From contig QUOL01000001.1 of the NCBI GenBank assembly GCA_009761415.1, positions 3,100,001-3,164,000 of the forward strand: a stretch of 64,000 nucleotides of DNA, written 5' to 3'. The number at the start of each line of letters is the position of its first letter. The stretch's first letter is position 1. Positions 1 to 11,204 of this stretch are shown here, piece after piece. The notes beneath the pieces were generated by a model. It saw nothing but the letters and a program-made list of their open reading frames with translations, made no database searches and had not been told where the DNA came from. The position numbers and the translations under genes are program-made. This DNA comes from Sarcomyxa edulis (lineage: Eukaryota > Basidiomycota > Agaricomycetes > Agaricales > Mycenaceae).

Positions 1-2425
1 CGTCACGTTGATGCACCAATTCCGTGATGAGATGTTCGCACTTGCGTCGGGTGACGGGACTGCTGAGCTCTTGGAGCACGATATCGGCTAGGAGGTCGAG
101 GGCTTGATGGATCGTATCCAACGCCACTTCAGGTGCTTGAGATGCCTCCAAAGCAGTCTCCACAGAATTCGTCCATGCTACTTGGACAGCGAGCGTGACG
201 AGCTGGGCTGGGTATTTTTCCATCCAGGCCATCAACTGGTCCATGGGCAGTTTCGTTCCATTCCCATAGAACACCTGTAATTCGGTGACCGCGTCTGAAA
301 GAAGATCTGCGAGTGATAACCGCATCATGGCTTCGATCTGGGCTAGCCAGTCGTTGATCTTGGGGTACTCCTTCAATAGGATGGGCCGACTGAAACGTAC
401 TTCCTCTCCCTCCCTCGACGTCATCCCTTGTATCTCTGTCAACTCCTCATCAAGTATAACAGTCGAGATCCCCGCAAACATCTTCTTCAGATGTTTCATA
501 ATCCTCAGAATATCCTTACTATTTCCAATGATCTCCAGAAGATCCTCGTCTCCCACGAAATAGAACCGAGGGAAGGAGGAACGTTCGCGTTCTAGATACT
601 CTCCTAGGGCCTTTTGGATCTTGTGAAGGAGATCGGCGAGCCGTTCGAGGGATTTCTGAATTCCTTGGATATTCATGACGTCGACGACAAATGGGGATTT
701 GTAGACCTTCTTCATGACTGTTAGAAATTCGGCGTTGATGTTTTGGAAACGGGCACTTTCGACGGGGAGGAGGTGTTTGATGTCGGCACTGCCAGAGAAG
801 ATACCCTCGAGGTAGACCCATTGGCGTTGCACATCGATCCACACATCTGGGGATACAATGAGACGGTGCAAGGAGCGAATATATGATTCTGTTAGACTCA
901 CCAAAGAGAACGTGTATTCTGTTGAGTTTCTCTTCCCATGCACCGGCCTGAAATAATCATGGTTATAAACGTTATCTCCGTATCAGGATAATAAATTGTA
1001 AGTACCTCTTCTTCGAAAGCTACAATACAATTATTAGTGAAGGATAGAAGAGACAGAGGCCATATACCTTACCTTTGTAGTAAGGCGAGAGTTTCATAGC
1101 AGTCAGAGAGTTCAAGTTCTCGCTGCACTTGTTGAAGAGATCGTCCCAACCTCTATGGTTGGTGTCAGAGATGTCTGACAGGTTACGGTAGGTTGGCTAC
1201 GAACCTTATGAGACGACATTTGGTCTGGTAATTGACCAAATCGAGGGTATAGTTGGTCCAAATCTCCTTGACCTGTTTGATATACTCCTCGAGGGCCATC
1301 TGAAACAAAATGAGGGCGGATAAAGGTGGGCAAAGTGGAAAGACGTACCTCTCCCTGCGCTTGAACGATGACTTCCCTGATCAATGTCTCGTTCCTCTTG
1401 AGATCCAAATCGTAGACGTGTCCGAGGGTCATCCTGAATCATATTCAATAATGAAGGAAGGAAATTACGCGCAAGAGAGGAATTGACATACAATGGTAGA
1501 CTGATTTGCGACGGCAACCTCAGCACTTTGAAGAGCTGCTTCCAATGCCTATCTTTCAGAGCCTCCGACTTGAGCTCCGAGATGATAGTATTCGACTTGA
1601 GCAATCCCCGCAATATATCTTGAACATATTCGAACGCGGCATACTGCCTCATCCTCGTCGGCATCTCCTTCGTAGACGATAACAACCCATCAATCTGCTG
1701 CCTCAGCTTCCTCGGCTGCACAGTTGCCCACCCCATCTCGCGTAACTCCCCAATCTGACTCCAGATACCCGACAGAGCAGTCCATACCGCTTTGAGATCG
1801 CGCAATTCCTCGAACACGGGCTCGAGACGCGTGTGTCGGGTGAGTTCGAGATCGAGGGCTTCCTTGGCTCGACAGACGAGGTCGTATTCTTCTTGGACGC
1901 GAGTGAGTTTACCCTCGAAGACGGTGATGGTGTTCATAGCTGTGTCGGCGCGCATGCTGCCTTGGACGGGGCGGGTCTGTTCCCATTCTTGGAGTATATC
2001 GTTGATTTTGTTCTCTACGATTTTGTCTTCTGCGACAATCTTGAGCTGCAGTCCGGCTGTCACCAAGTCAGTCAGTCAGTGAGGTAGGGAGTGGGTTGAG
2101 TTAGCCGAACTAAGCACCTAGTTGCTCTTGAATAGAATCATTCTTTCTCTTGAGTATCTCATTGTAAGCACTCCATTCACCACGAAGTTGATCACTGTAT
2201 AGCCAGTCGTCCGGAAACTGGAATCTGAAACGCTCGAGGGTCTTTTCGCCGTTCGCGCATAGGTCTATCATAGGCCCCCATGCCTTTGTCTTTTTCTTGA
2301 GATCCTGTACAAAAGTGATGAAAGTGACAGCTGCTGCCGTCGATGAATTAGCTGGAGCAAAGACCTGCATGAGCTAGAGTCAGACGTGGGTAGCAGGCAG
2401 CAGCGACGAAGACACTTGCCTCCAT
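1..2425 (-). CDS. dhc2: Cytoplasmic dynein heavy chain, motor half (Dhc2), 5' part; continues beyond the left edge
   Basis: ATP-driven minus-end microtubule motor; moves nuclei and vesicles in hyphae. Exons read 2425-2420, 2364-2118, 2056-1492, 1433-1349, 1299-1205, 1152-1073, 1019-1006 (14-nt micro-exon), 947-902 and 846 to the edge; frames join cleanly. The product aligns with the linker (DHC_N2) of other dynein heavy chains: [99 protein letters not shown]. The dimerising tail of about 1,000 residues is absent: an in-frame stop lies just upstream and SmE starts 141 bp away on the other strand. This matches the known agaricomycete split of the heavy chain into dhc1 (tail) and dhc2 (motor). 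The first intron would be GC-AG (AG|GCAAGT). An ATG at 2370 is the alternative start. The AAA ring and stalk lie outside the window. Confidence 0.93.
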
Positions 2426-2565
2426 CCTTGCCAAGTTGGACGCGTCGTTGAGGAGACGAGTGCGAGTCGTTTAGTTAGGGCGTGGTGATTACATAAGCCA
2501 GCTCCCTTGAATTCTACCTCGTCCGCTCATTTGCATTCTCATCGACTACTAGTCTACTGCCCACC

Positions 2566-3120
2566 ATGTCAGGACGTCAACAACGTGTTATGGTTCAGCC
2601 CATCGTACGGATATCCTATACTCATTCTGTTCATTTGTTAACCCAGTTGCATTGTACAGAATGTAATTTTCAAGAATCTGCAACAAGTCTGTCAAAATAT
2701 ATCGTTCTCTCAAGCTGAATCTGATACGATTGCTTTACTAGAGAACAAAAGTCGTCATCTGGCTATACGATAACATCGAGATGCGAATCGAAGGACGAAT
2801 CATTGTGCGTCCCACAATTCCCATTCGATGTTGAATTCGACCTGTGTTGATTCAACATCATACCCATCCTTGACTCTCCTGCTCACCACCCTTTTCTTTT
2901 GGACAGGGATTCGACGAATTTATGAACATAGTTATAGACGAAGCTGTAGAAGTATACGTGAAAGACGCAAAACCTCGGAGAGAACTAGGTGCGCATGTCG
3001 CACTCCATTCATCTGCCATCTTAGTCTAACTGACGACCCTTGCTCCTGCTCCTGCTCTCACTCCTAGGCCGCATCCTTCTAAAGGGCGATAATATCACAC
3101 TCATCCAACAAGTAGTATGA
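2566..3120 (+). CDS. SME1: Small nuclear ribonucleoprotein E (SmE)
   Basis: Core Sm protein. It joins the heptameric Sm ring that binds U1, U2, U4 and U5 snRNAs in the spliceosome. Exons are 2566-2604, 2660-2686, 2742-2804, 2907-2988 and 3068-3120; the sum is 264 nt, giving 87 residues, the usual size. Sm1 motif is seen in VVIWLYDNIEMRIEGRIIGF and Sm2 in GRILLKGDNITLIQQ. The N-terminus MSGRQQRVMVQPI matches the family, fixing the start. It is divergent from dhc2 with 140 bp between the start codons, so the two share one compact promoter region. Introns are 55-102 nt, long relative to the tiny exons. Confidence 0.97.
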
Positions 3121-3754
3121 TTTTGACTCTCACACTTCTCAATCTTCCTGGCTGGCGAGGGTGGGTTTGTTCTTGATCTGTATCTGTACGAAAAAAAACT
3201 CTGAGGTGCCGGTGATTTCCTTGTGTATGGATGATACGACTTGCGACTATCTTGCTTTCGTGGTGAAGGTCTAGAGGGAGACTGGGTGTGGGTGGCGACG
3301 GTTGACTCGAGTGACTTCCAAATTCCCGAACATACTTATCACTTACACAGGGACGGTTAGACGAAGGAGCGTGCCACCAGCAAGGATGGTTCACATACGC
3401 TTATGACCTATCTGAAAAAATGTAATATACCGCCGAGGTTCCATATCATCCTGACGTCTCTGACTTCCCATGTTTCTCGACGGCAGTTCTCTAACGGGAT
3501 GATATTTCTCCAAGTTCCATCGCCTCCTAAGGTGATCTGAAAGTCGAAATTGGATGATGCAACAACGAACATACGCAGTATGATCCAGTTTGACGAAACT
3601 TCCACATTCCATGCTTGATGTACCCACGAAGAATCTCAATGACTAGCCATACTAACCACATTGATTTTGGTCGACGCGTCCAACTCCGAGTCTCCTCCAC
3701 TCCACTGCTCATATGCATAAACAACGAGGGCCTATGCGACCGAAACAATTCAGT
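3121..3754 (+). other. Gene-free gap between convergent SmE and MGR2
   Basis: About 630 bp between two convergent 3' ends. Short open frames exist on the minus strand (for example 3408-3605), but none shows a recognisable domain, clear splice-joined extension or convincing start. The stretch probably holds both 3' UTRs. I see no RNA gene or repeat in it. Confidence 0.5.
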
Positions 3755-4412
3755 TCAATTCTCCGACGAGAACCCCCCCTCTCGTCGTTTCTCCGCATCC
3801 CATCTCGACCTCATCAACTGAGCTCCCTCAGCTTTGTTTCGCAAGGAGAATAATTGTATTTGCGCGGCTTGTAGATGTGGTGGGAGGAGATGGTGCGAAT
3901 CGTCACTTCGGATGACCTGTGTATGATAGGAAGGCAAGGAAAAACGGATGATTCGCTGTGCTTGAGATGAGACACGAGATACTCTTACCGAACCAATAGC
4001 CAAGAAAAACGAAAAAGTAGCTGCGCTAGTGAGCATGTATTGGGATAACGTCGCGAGGAATCCTCTTGGACCTGCTCCTCCCCTTCATATCACAACAAAA
4101 AGGCATTAGTCTCCTGTTCGAAGAAGACCAAGGCTAAGACGCACCTGATAATACTATACGACCCAAACAAAAACCCGATAGTAAGACCGACACCACCACC
4201 CATCAATGCACCCATCCTAACATATGAAGAGTATATTTCAGTTCAGACCACGTCGAAGGGACTATACTGGACTTGTCTGTCGTACTTGACTGTCGAAAAA
4301 ATTTGAGTGAGCGGTTCATGTTATCAGTTAAATGAAGATGGGGGTTGGGATTGAGAAGGAACGCACGTTTATACCATACTGATGGTTCTTGTCGACGAGG
4401 TTGAGTGGCCAT
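3755..4412 (-). CDS. MGR2: MGR2/ROMO1-family mitochondrial inner-membrane protein
   Basis: Small inner-membrane protein. In yeast Mgr2 couples TIM21 to the TIM23 protein import channel and acts as its lateral gatekeeper; the animal homologue is ROMO1. Exons on the minus strand are 4412-4367, 4289-4268, 4216-4145, 4082-3989 and 3916-3755; the total is 396 nt, 131 residues, in frame throughout. Two membrane hairpin segments are visible: ALMGGGVGLTIGFLFGSYSI (about residues 25-44), with glycine-zipper spacing, and LTSAATFSFFLAIGSVI, joined by GGAGPRGFLATLSQYM. The C-terminal extension of about 50 mostly polar residues is longer than in ROMO1 (79 residues) and closer to fungal Mgr2. Only 157 bp separate its ATG from that of PEX10, so both organelle genes share a promoter. 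Confidence 0.93.
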
Positions 4413-4569
4413 TGGTTTCGGTTCTTTACACGATTTCGTGTTCAGATCGTCAGACTCGATGAGAGCAAAAGAAAACACCAAATTCGGATGTCGCGCCGAT
4501 CCACCGGAAACTCTCGCATTCACTGGCAGTTCCACTGCTTCGTCTCGTACTTATACCCCAACTTTACCC
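4413..4569. promoter_or_regulatory. Shared divergent promoter of MGR2 and PEX10
   Basis: The two start codons face away from each other with 157 bp between them, so this segment must contain both core promoters and both 5' leaders. I see no clear TATA box on either strand. This is inferred from gene layout only. Confidence 0.5.
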
Positions 4570-5917
4570 ATGCCATCGCCATTTCCCACATTTCCTCGAG
4601 CCCAACAAGCCCAAATCAGTACGTCGTAACAATATACATACAACCTATCCGAAACCATTGAATCATTCAACCCCCGACACCAACAGTCCGCGCGAACCAA
4701 CGCGATATATACCATGTGTCTTCTCTGAAAGACCAGACAGAAATCGTGCTTAGGTCTTGGCTAGGTCAGTCCTCACACCCTACATCATTATATTCTGGTT
4801 CTATCTGCTTGATACCTAAACTTTGGAAAGGCACCCGTTGGTTGACGAGGTGGGATAAAGAAGTGGAGCTGCTGACCAAACTCGTATACTATGGTCTGAC
4901 GACTGGTCGTGGTATGTCCTACCACTCCCGCGATCTCTCCATTGACTGACCCTGGTCGTTGGATATGATTCCTGCAGCTACACAAACACTCGGAGAAGAA
5001 TACACCGACATCTGGCAACACCACACTCAACACACGCCCCCATCCCCGCGTCTAAGAGCCGCACTGATTTTGCTACCGACATTACCCGCCTATCTACTTG
5101 CTCGTTCTGGGTCTGTCTTGAATACGCATGTCTCTCCGAGACTCGCTGGTATCTTGAAAGCGTTACCTTTGGGTCTAGAAATCGCGACGGAGATCAATCT
5201 CGCTGTGTTTTATCTCGTGGGGACGTATTATGATCTCACGAAGAGACTGCTTGGGGTACGACATGTATGTTCTCCTTCTATATCCTCTACATAGGATAAG
5301 AAACCATGGATACTGATAAATCCCAATCCCAATGGGGCCGAATAAAATACAGCTCTCGTCACTTCCCGAAGACCCACATACTCGACCTCCATCATACTCC
5401 CTGCTTGGAATTCTACTTGCGGTTAGACTCGTGCATCGGCTCGTGAAATACACCCGGAGTTCGGCAGATGCTAGTGGGTCATCATCCACCGAGAAAGGTA
5501 AAGGGAAACAAGTCGTGAACAACCCACGCGAAACATACCTAGACACCGAACCCATCTCAATATTACTCCAACCTCTCTCCGACCCCGAAGCCAAACCAGC
5601 CGAACTCGACACACGCACGATGCTTGATGTAGCTTCTATCCCACCTTCTCTGAGGGCAGGGAGGAACTGTACGTTGTGTTTGGAGGAACGTACGGATAGT
5701 TGTGCGACTGAGTGTGGGCATTTGTTTTGTTGGAGTTGTATTGTTGGGTGGGGGAGGGAGAAGGTGCGTCTCTTTTCGGTTTCTTTGCGTGTTATGGTTT
5801 TTATTTGGTCTGGGGGTATTCACTTACTAAGATTCTTCTGGATTGAAATAGGCAGAGTGTCCGTTGTGTCGACAGGCGCTGAATTTGTCCAGGTTGTTGC
5901 CGATTTATAATCTATAG
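4570..5917 (+). CDS. PEX10: Peroxisomal RING E3 ligase peroxin 10
   Basis: Pex10 forms with Pex2 and Pex12 the membrane ubiquitin-ligase channel that ubiquitinates the import receptor Pex5 for recycling. Exons are 4570-4618, 4687-4764, 4831-4911, 4978-5264, 5353-5763 and 5852-5917; the total is 972 nt, 323 residues, every junction in frame. The N-terminal half carries the Pex2/Pex12/Pex10 membrane domain ([60 protein letters not shown]). A C-terminal C3HC4 RING runs from CTLC through [13 protein letters not shown] to CPLCRQAL, the last part supplied by exon 6. The start [16 protein letters not shown] resembles fungal Pex10 N-termini. It is divergent from MGR2. Confidence 0.96.
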
Positions 5918-6376
5918 CCTATGCCAGGTGTATTTTATAGATCACATATACATATCTCATTTTGAGGTGAGTAGGCTCTGGTCTCGACGGCTGCCGACTT
6001 CCGGGAACAAGCCAAGGGTGCCGGGATCTGGAGAACTCTTGCTGGTCGTTACAATCACCGTTGGTGTTCAGAAGAAGGTCAGAAATGAGCGATGGGACAC
6101 ACATTTTTGAAGAGGGGAGGACCAATCGGCATGGTTGTACTTAGGGAACTTTGAAAGTCTGAAGTTCGAAGATGGTCGACATCTACTAGTAGTACTAGTC
6201 ACGTGTTTCAACGCGTCGCGTCGTCACGTCGATTTATTGCATCCGACTTCTGGGAGCTACTTGCAATTGATCGATCTATCCACCTCGATGGTACCCCACG
6301 ATTTAAGACAGATAACGTCTACTCGGATACTCGTATACGGTTTCCCTTCCAACTCTCCACCGTGTGGTACGATCGC
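5918..6376 (+). other. Gap between convergent PEX10 and F-box gene
   Basis: About 460 bp separating two 3' ends. Plus-strand frames at 6135-6535 overlap the antisense of the F-box gene's last exon and look like shadows. Nothing else recognisable. Confidence 0.45.
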
Positions 6377-7987
6377 TCAAAGCGAATATCTGAAAGCACC
6401 ATCAACACCTTCCATTGGTATGATAGTATAGACCCTTTTCTCGAACACTATCTCGCGTGGATGCATGGAAGGATCGACGGAGTCAAAAAGACGGAAATAT
6501 GCGTATACCATACCGGCTATACGCGTTCGATGTAGGGCATTGTACCTATTTCTTGCTATGCGTACCGGGAGTGCCAAGTGCATTTCCAAGCGGAAGATAT
6601 GCGGAAGTTGTTCAGAGGACCGCCAAAGTCGAGTCTGATGATATACAGTGATCAGCACGTATTACATAGAATGATAAGGAAGTTCAAGCAGCTTATACTC
6701 ACGGCAAAATCGCCAGCCTTCGCTGCGAAGGTCTCATCTGCCATCCTGCCTGTGCCATCGTCCGCATCTAACCCAAGAAGAAGATGGGTGATTTTTCGGC
6801 ACTTTGAGACGCCCACGAAATTCTCTTTTGAGAAACACCAAATACCCGAGTAAGAGGGAGATACGGAGAGGCGTACAAGGGACTTTGCGTGCACTGATAG
6901 GACGTCATAGAATTTCTTCGCAAGAATCTCCGATCTCGTCATGTCTTGAAATTCCAAGGCAGTCAGCGCGAGGCTCACGAGGCCGGAATACGACGCGATG
7001 TAGTTAAGTAACTCGATGTTAGCCACATTCGTGTCTAGCTGAGTCAAATGGATTCCTGCAGTGTGTAGTAGGTTCCACACACGGCTAATGTCCCTATCGG
7101 TACCGTCGCTATCGTCGGGCTTGGGGATTCGATAGTGAAGCTTTAGGGATGCGAGGAAAGTTAAATGTGACAACACCGAAGAATCCCATCGCCGGTGGAA
7201 GTTCGTCAAGCTAAGATGCGTCAAACGCAACGGCTTGCTTATGGGTAGATCAGCTACGAGGCTGTGGAATGCTGGATTGTAAGAAGGGTCTGTGTGGATC
7301 TCCAGATGCGACAGATGAGGACAATTAACGATGGCTTTATCCAATTGCTCGACGAATGCCTTTTGGGCTTTCTTCGGTAGGGCTATCCTGTGAAGGCACT
7401 TCAATCGTTCCACAGGTATGACAATGTCGTCATGCGAGCTATACAGTTCGAAGGCTTCCAGCGAGGGTATCGAGCACAACGCGTCAATTACAGTAGATCC
7501 TGTCGCTTCTGGCACAAACAGGTCGCAAATCCACCTTGTTTTGGAGAACATGCATAGAAACACCAACATTTTAAATATCCATATACATCGAAAAAACAAA
7601 TGGCATTACTCACGAAACTGCCCTCAGATTCTTCATGGAAGATATAGCTTGACCCAAAGCTCTATCCATAGTCGGCTTCAAGTGCCGGGCTGTGGGATTA
7701 CGAGGATAGCTCCCTGGGTTTGCCCATGGATTCAGATCTCGTATCTCGAGACTTCTAACGCATTCGGAGATGCCAAACGGACTTTCCAAGAGGCTCTCCA
7801 ACTGCAAGTTCGCGACTTTTTGTGTACTTCGAGTGATATTGATGACGACGTGAGAAAAGAATTGTGGTTGTATCGCAGCGTTCAGCAGAAGGCAAGTGGA
7901 ACGAAGGTTGGCTAGGTCTGCTTTATCAGGGATCTCGTTGCCGATTAACTGTAACAATTCGATGGCGAGAGATAGAAGACTGGCCAT
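6377..7987 (-). CDS. F-box protein with leucine-rich C-terminal region
   Basis: Probably the substrate-recognition subunit of an SCF (Skp1-Cullin-F-box) ubiquitin ligase; the substrate is unknown. Exons are 7987-7614, 7534-6703 and 6634-6377, giving 1,464 nt and 487 residues with in-frame junctions. An F-box-like helix pair is at the N-terminus (LAIELLQLIGNEIPDKADLA then LRSTCLLLNAA). The remainder has irregular leucine-rich repeats (LTHLSLTNF, LASLKLHY, LVSLALTALEF, KITHLLLGL). The last exon (TRLWRSSEQLPHIFRLEMHL) was recovered by removing a 68-nt intron that starts GTGAGT. F-box/LRR genes are greatly expanded in agaricomycetes, so orthology cannot be assigned. Confidence 0.8.
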
Positions 7988-8449
7988 GGTCGAAAGGGCG
8001 ACTCAAGTCGACGGTGAGCGTGCTGCTAATGTTCGACTGCAGTCAACACAGGCTCTAGCTGCTAGAGTCAATGAAGAATGTGATCATGCTAAGAGAGCAC
8101 GATAGTTTGATGGATATGTGCATGTCCTCGGCAAAAGTTTGACGCTAGAACGGCACCAAGTCAATTCAGATTTGACATTCTACATCAAAGGGACCTGCGG
8201 GTACAAACAGAATGCTGCTTGACGCATGCAATACGGATAATATCTATGTATAACGGTAGCGGTATGTAGTTGTCGTTCAAAAGGATTATGAAAACCCGAC
8301 AAAACAGCCCTCAGAGGAGAAGGGATAAATAAAAAAAAACTGTTGCTGATACAATTGTAGGATGGCGGCAAAAGATGAACGAGGGGGGAAAGACCTAGAG
8401 AGGAACCAACAAACAACAAAAAGTAGAGTCGGAGTTCCCGTGTCCCAAC
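7988..8449 (-). other. Promoter side of the F-box gene and 3' flank of the Q-rich gene
   Basis: About 460 bp between two minus-strand genes. It should contain the F-box promoter and the 3' UTR of the gene to its right. No feature beyond A/T-rich stretches (near 8325-8340) was recognised. Confidence 0.4.
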
Positions 8450-10977
8450 TTATCGAGAGGTCGTTGGTTGTGCATATGCACCGTAATACGGAGGAGGCTG
8501 CTGATAAGTACCCGGCGTCCCAGGTTGCGCTACTCCTCCCCTCAGATGCACAGGCAATGTCGGGACCTGCTGTTGCCCTTGGCTCTGAGCATGGGCATAC
8601 GCTCCCGTTCCCCACGTTCCCTGTCCTTGTTGCGGTTGAGATTGCGATTGATACGACTTGTTCATGAGCACCGTATTCGCCACAGCAGGCGTCCTGGGCT
8701 GAGCAGACGCTGTTCCTTGCGCCTGATTCGTACCATTGAAGAAAGTGCCGTATGAACCTGAGGCTACCATCCCAGGTTGGGGTGTTCCAGGCCCGGAATT
8801 TGAACCAGAGGCATTGGCATTGGGAGCACCAGGATAGTTATACCACGTGTACGCAGAATAGGGTTGTTGACTCGTCGTAGCACCGTAGCTCTGGACTCCA
8901 TAATAAGCCTGATTTCCATTCTGTTGTTGCTGTTGTTGTTGTTGGCCTTGCTGTGCGGGAGCTGCATAGTAGCCACTCTGGCCTCCCTTGAATGCAGGAT
9001 AAGTAGGTGGTCGATACTGCGTTGCGGAACCGTAATTAAATGCGTAACCAGGATAACCAGTTTGTGCTGGAGTGGCGGAGGTAGTGGTGATGGGAGTAGT
9101 GGAGACGGTATTGGCTACAGGGAGAGTTGTACCAGATTTGATTTTCAACGTAGAGTCATCTCGCAAAGCTGTAGTGCGCGACGCGGGAAGCGTGCCGTGC
9201 CATCCTTTGGAAGGTGCTACGGGAAGGGTACGGTATAGTTTCCGCAAAACAGACGCCTGGGGAATAAGAGGCGGTGTTTCTGATGTATATGTGGTCGATC
9301 TGGGCCTCAGAGAGGCCAATACTGTCAATGAGTCCATTATTCCCTGAGCTATGAAATCCAATTTCCTGTCAAGAAACGACGAATGTAAAAGATAAAATTG
9401 GTATGACTTACCAGTATCCCACTCTTCCGAACCCTCTTCCACTGTGCTAGATCCACCGTTCTCTTTCTTTAGTCGCAAAAGCTGGAGCTGTTCCAGTCTG
9501 ATTAATGCTTTTCTATTTCGCTCCAGCAGTTCCTGGACTGCGTTCTCGAGTTCCAGATTTCCCAGAGCGGATTTAATATCCGCAACGGTCTCAGCAGAAA
9601 AAAGACCTTCCAGCGACTCGTCGACGGCGACGATCTCATTCTGAGACGACAATTCTACCGGCCCAGTCACTTTCTCGACCTCTACTTCTTTCTCATCCTC
9701 TTCCACCTCAACGATAGTCCCACTCCCACTAGCTTCACCGATCCCTCTACCCCACCACCCTTTCTCTCGCTCCTTCCGTCTCATCTCCCATCCATAAATG
9801 ACTTCCCCTAGCTGTTCTCTCCCTATCTCCATTCCATCCTGATCAAAACTAGGTGCAAAACTCGCATACGCCCCATAGTCCAAGAACGTACCGCAGCTTA
9901 CACGACGCCCTGAAGGTAATGCATTTTTGATTGGTCCTGGTGGTTTTTTCGTGGAGTAAGAGCCTAGCGTCAGGGCAGGATCGATGTCTGTGTCGGCGGC
10001 TGGGGTGGGTAGAATAGCAACGAGGTCTGCGTGGGCAGTGGGAAGGGATGTGAGATCTCGCTTGTCGGCGGAGGGAAGAGAGAAATCAGAATTGAGAGAA
10101 GTCCACCAATCGCCTGTGGAAAGCTTTTGCACTAAAGCGTATTTCCGTTTTCTAGCCGGTGGCGATTGAGGCGTGGGGACAGGGGGTTTGACGTCCAAGA
10201 CATCTTCTGGGCCAGGCGTCAAGGTAGATGGTGCTGTTGAATCTGGGAGAAATATGGATTCGATGTCCAAGGGGACGGAAACGGAATGGAAGGAAGCTTG
10301 GTCAAGAAGGGATAACGCGAGCGCACAAAACCTTAGTTGTTGTGCTGCAGGAGTTGATGGCCGTGACCTAGGATGAGATGATATTGGGAAGAGGTGTTCT
10401 ACTGCAGACTGTTGAAGAGTAATTGGTTTTTGAGTCAGTCACTCTAACATTGAAGAGACTCACACGTAAGACCGACAGCGGGTGCTGAGACGATTCTTTG
10501 AGAAGTGTACGGAAAGAGTATGAGACATGAGAGGTTTGCGATGATGATACAGAAGAACTAGCAGGGAGAGGGAAAACTCGGTCCAGAAGACCTTGTGTGT
10601 CGATCCTAGAAATGCGAATATTAGGACGACAACGCGCCTGATCAATATAATTCTACGTACATCTCAAGGATATCTAGTATCTTTTGCGCATCTGAGGGGT
10701 TAATTGGAACTTCACCGGCATGTGGAAGTTGTGGCGATGTGGTCTCTTTCAGAGAAGAGCCACTAGCAGCGTTCTCTGGCTCCTGACTACCTTCTTCCTC
10801 CTTTATTGATAGTGCACTATCATTATCAGAGCGAAGTTGTTTTGCAGCAGGTTGATCTTCGTTCTCAGCGAGAGAGGTACGTTTCCGTTTCTTAGACGCA
10901 GCTTTGTTACGAGGAGGAGGCAGATCCTTTGAATCTTTTTCTTGATGTTGAGTTGCTGAACGAGTTGTCCTGGCCAT
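8450..10977 (-). CDS. Unknown nuclear-type protein with Q/Y/G-rich prion-like C-terminus
   Basis: I do not recognise the family. Exons are 10977-10661, 10605-10464, 10408-9412 and 9348-8450; the sum is 2,355 nt, 784 residues, all frames closing. The 63-nt last intron (GTAAGT to CATAG) lies in an otherwise open frame and could be retained without a stop. The N-terminus is basic (MARTTRSATQ; KKRKR, an NLS-like run at about 29-35), followed by a conserved-looking helical block (KILDILEMIDTQGLLDRVFP, FRTLLKESSQHPLSVLRSAV). A middle segment has GDWWTSLNSDFSLP and an acidic coiled stretch. The last 250 residues are rich in Q, G, Y, P, S with a run of eight Q, typical of chromatin or RNA-binding factors. 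A role in transcription or chromatin remodelling is a guess from composition only. Confidence 0.75.
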
Positions 10978-11204
10978 AGAGACGAATGAGAAAGAAATGA
11001 GGATATCCGAGTTGTTTCTGCGAGATTTGGACAGTCGAGTTTACGCGTTTGGATGAAATCTGGACGCGTCCTGCTCACGTTACGGTTTTTGCAAGTCGGA
11101 AAGAAAAGAGGTGGCAAGGACGTCAATGAGGCGGACCTTCAATCTGAAGTGGACGGAGCTTCAACGTCTCCCTGGCGGGGATTCAATTCATCTCAGCTTC
11201 TCCC
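10978..11204. promoter_or_regulatory. Divergent promoter between the Q-rich gene and mL43
   Basis: 227 bp between two outward-facing start codons must hold both core promoters. A plus-strand ATG at 11053 opens a short frame that overlaps the mL43 start out of frame; it could be an upstream ORF but is unsupported. Confidence 0.4.

Noticed and set aside
3391..3748. Overlapping minus-strand frames between SmE and MGR2
   Set aside because: All three frames are partly open, with no domain and no consistent splice-joined protein.
6135..6535. Plus-strand frames after PEX10
   Set aside because: They run antisense over the last exon of the F-box gene, whose frame, splice sites and composition are better.
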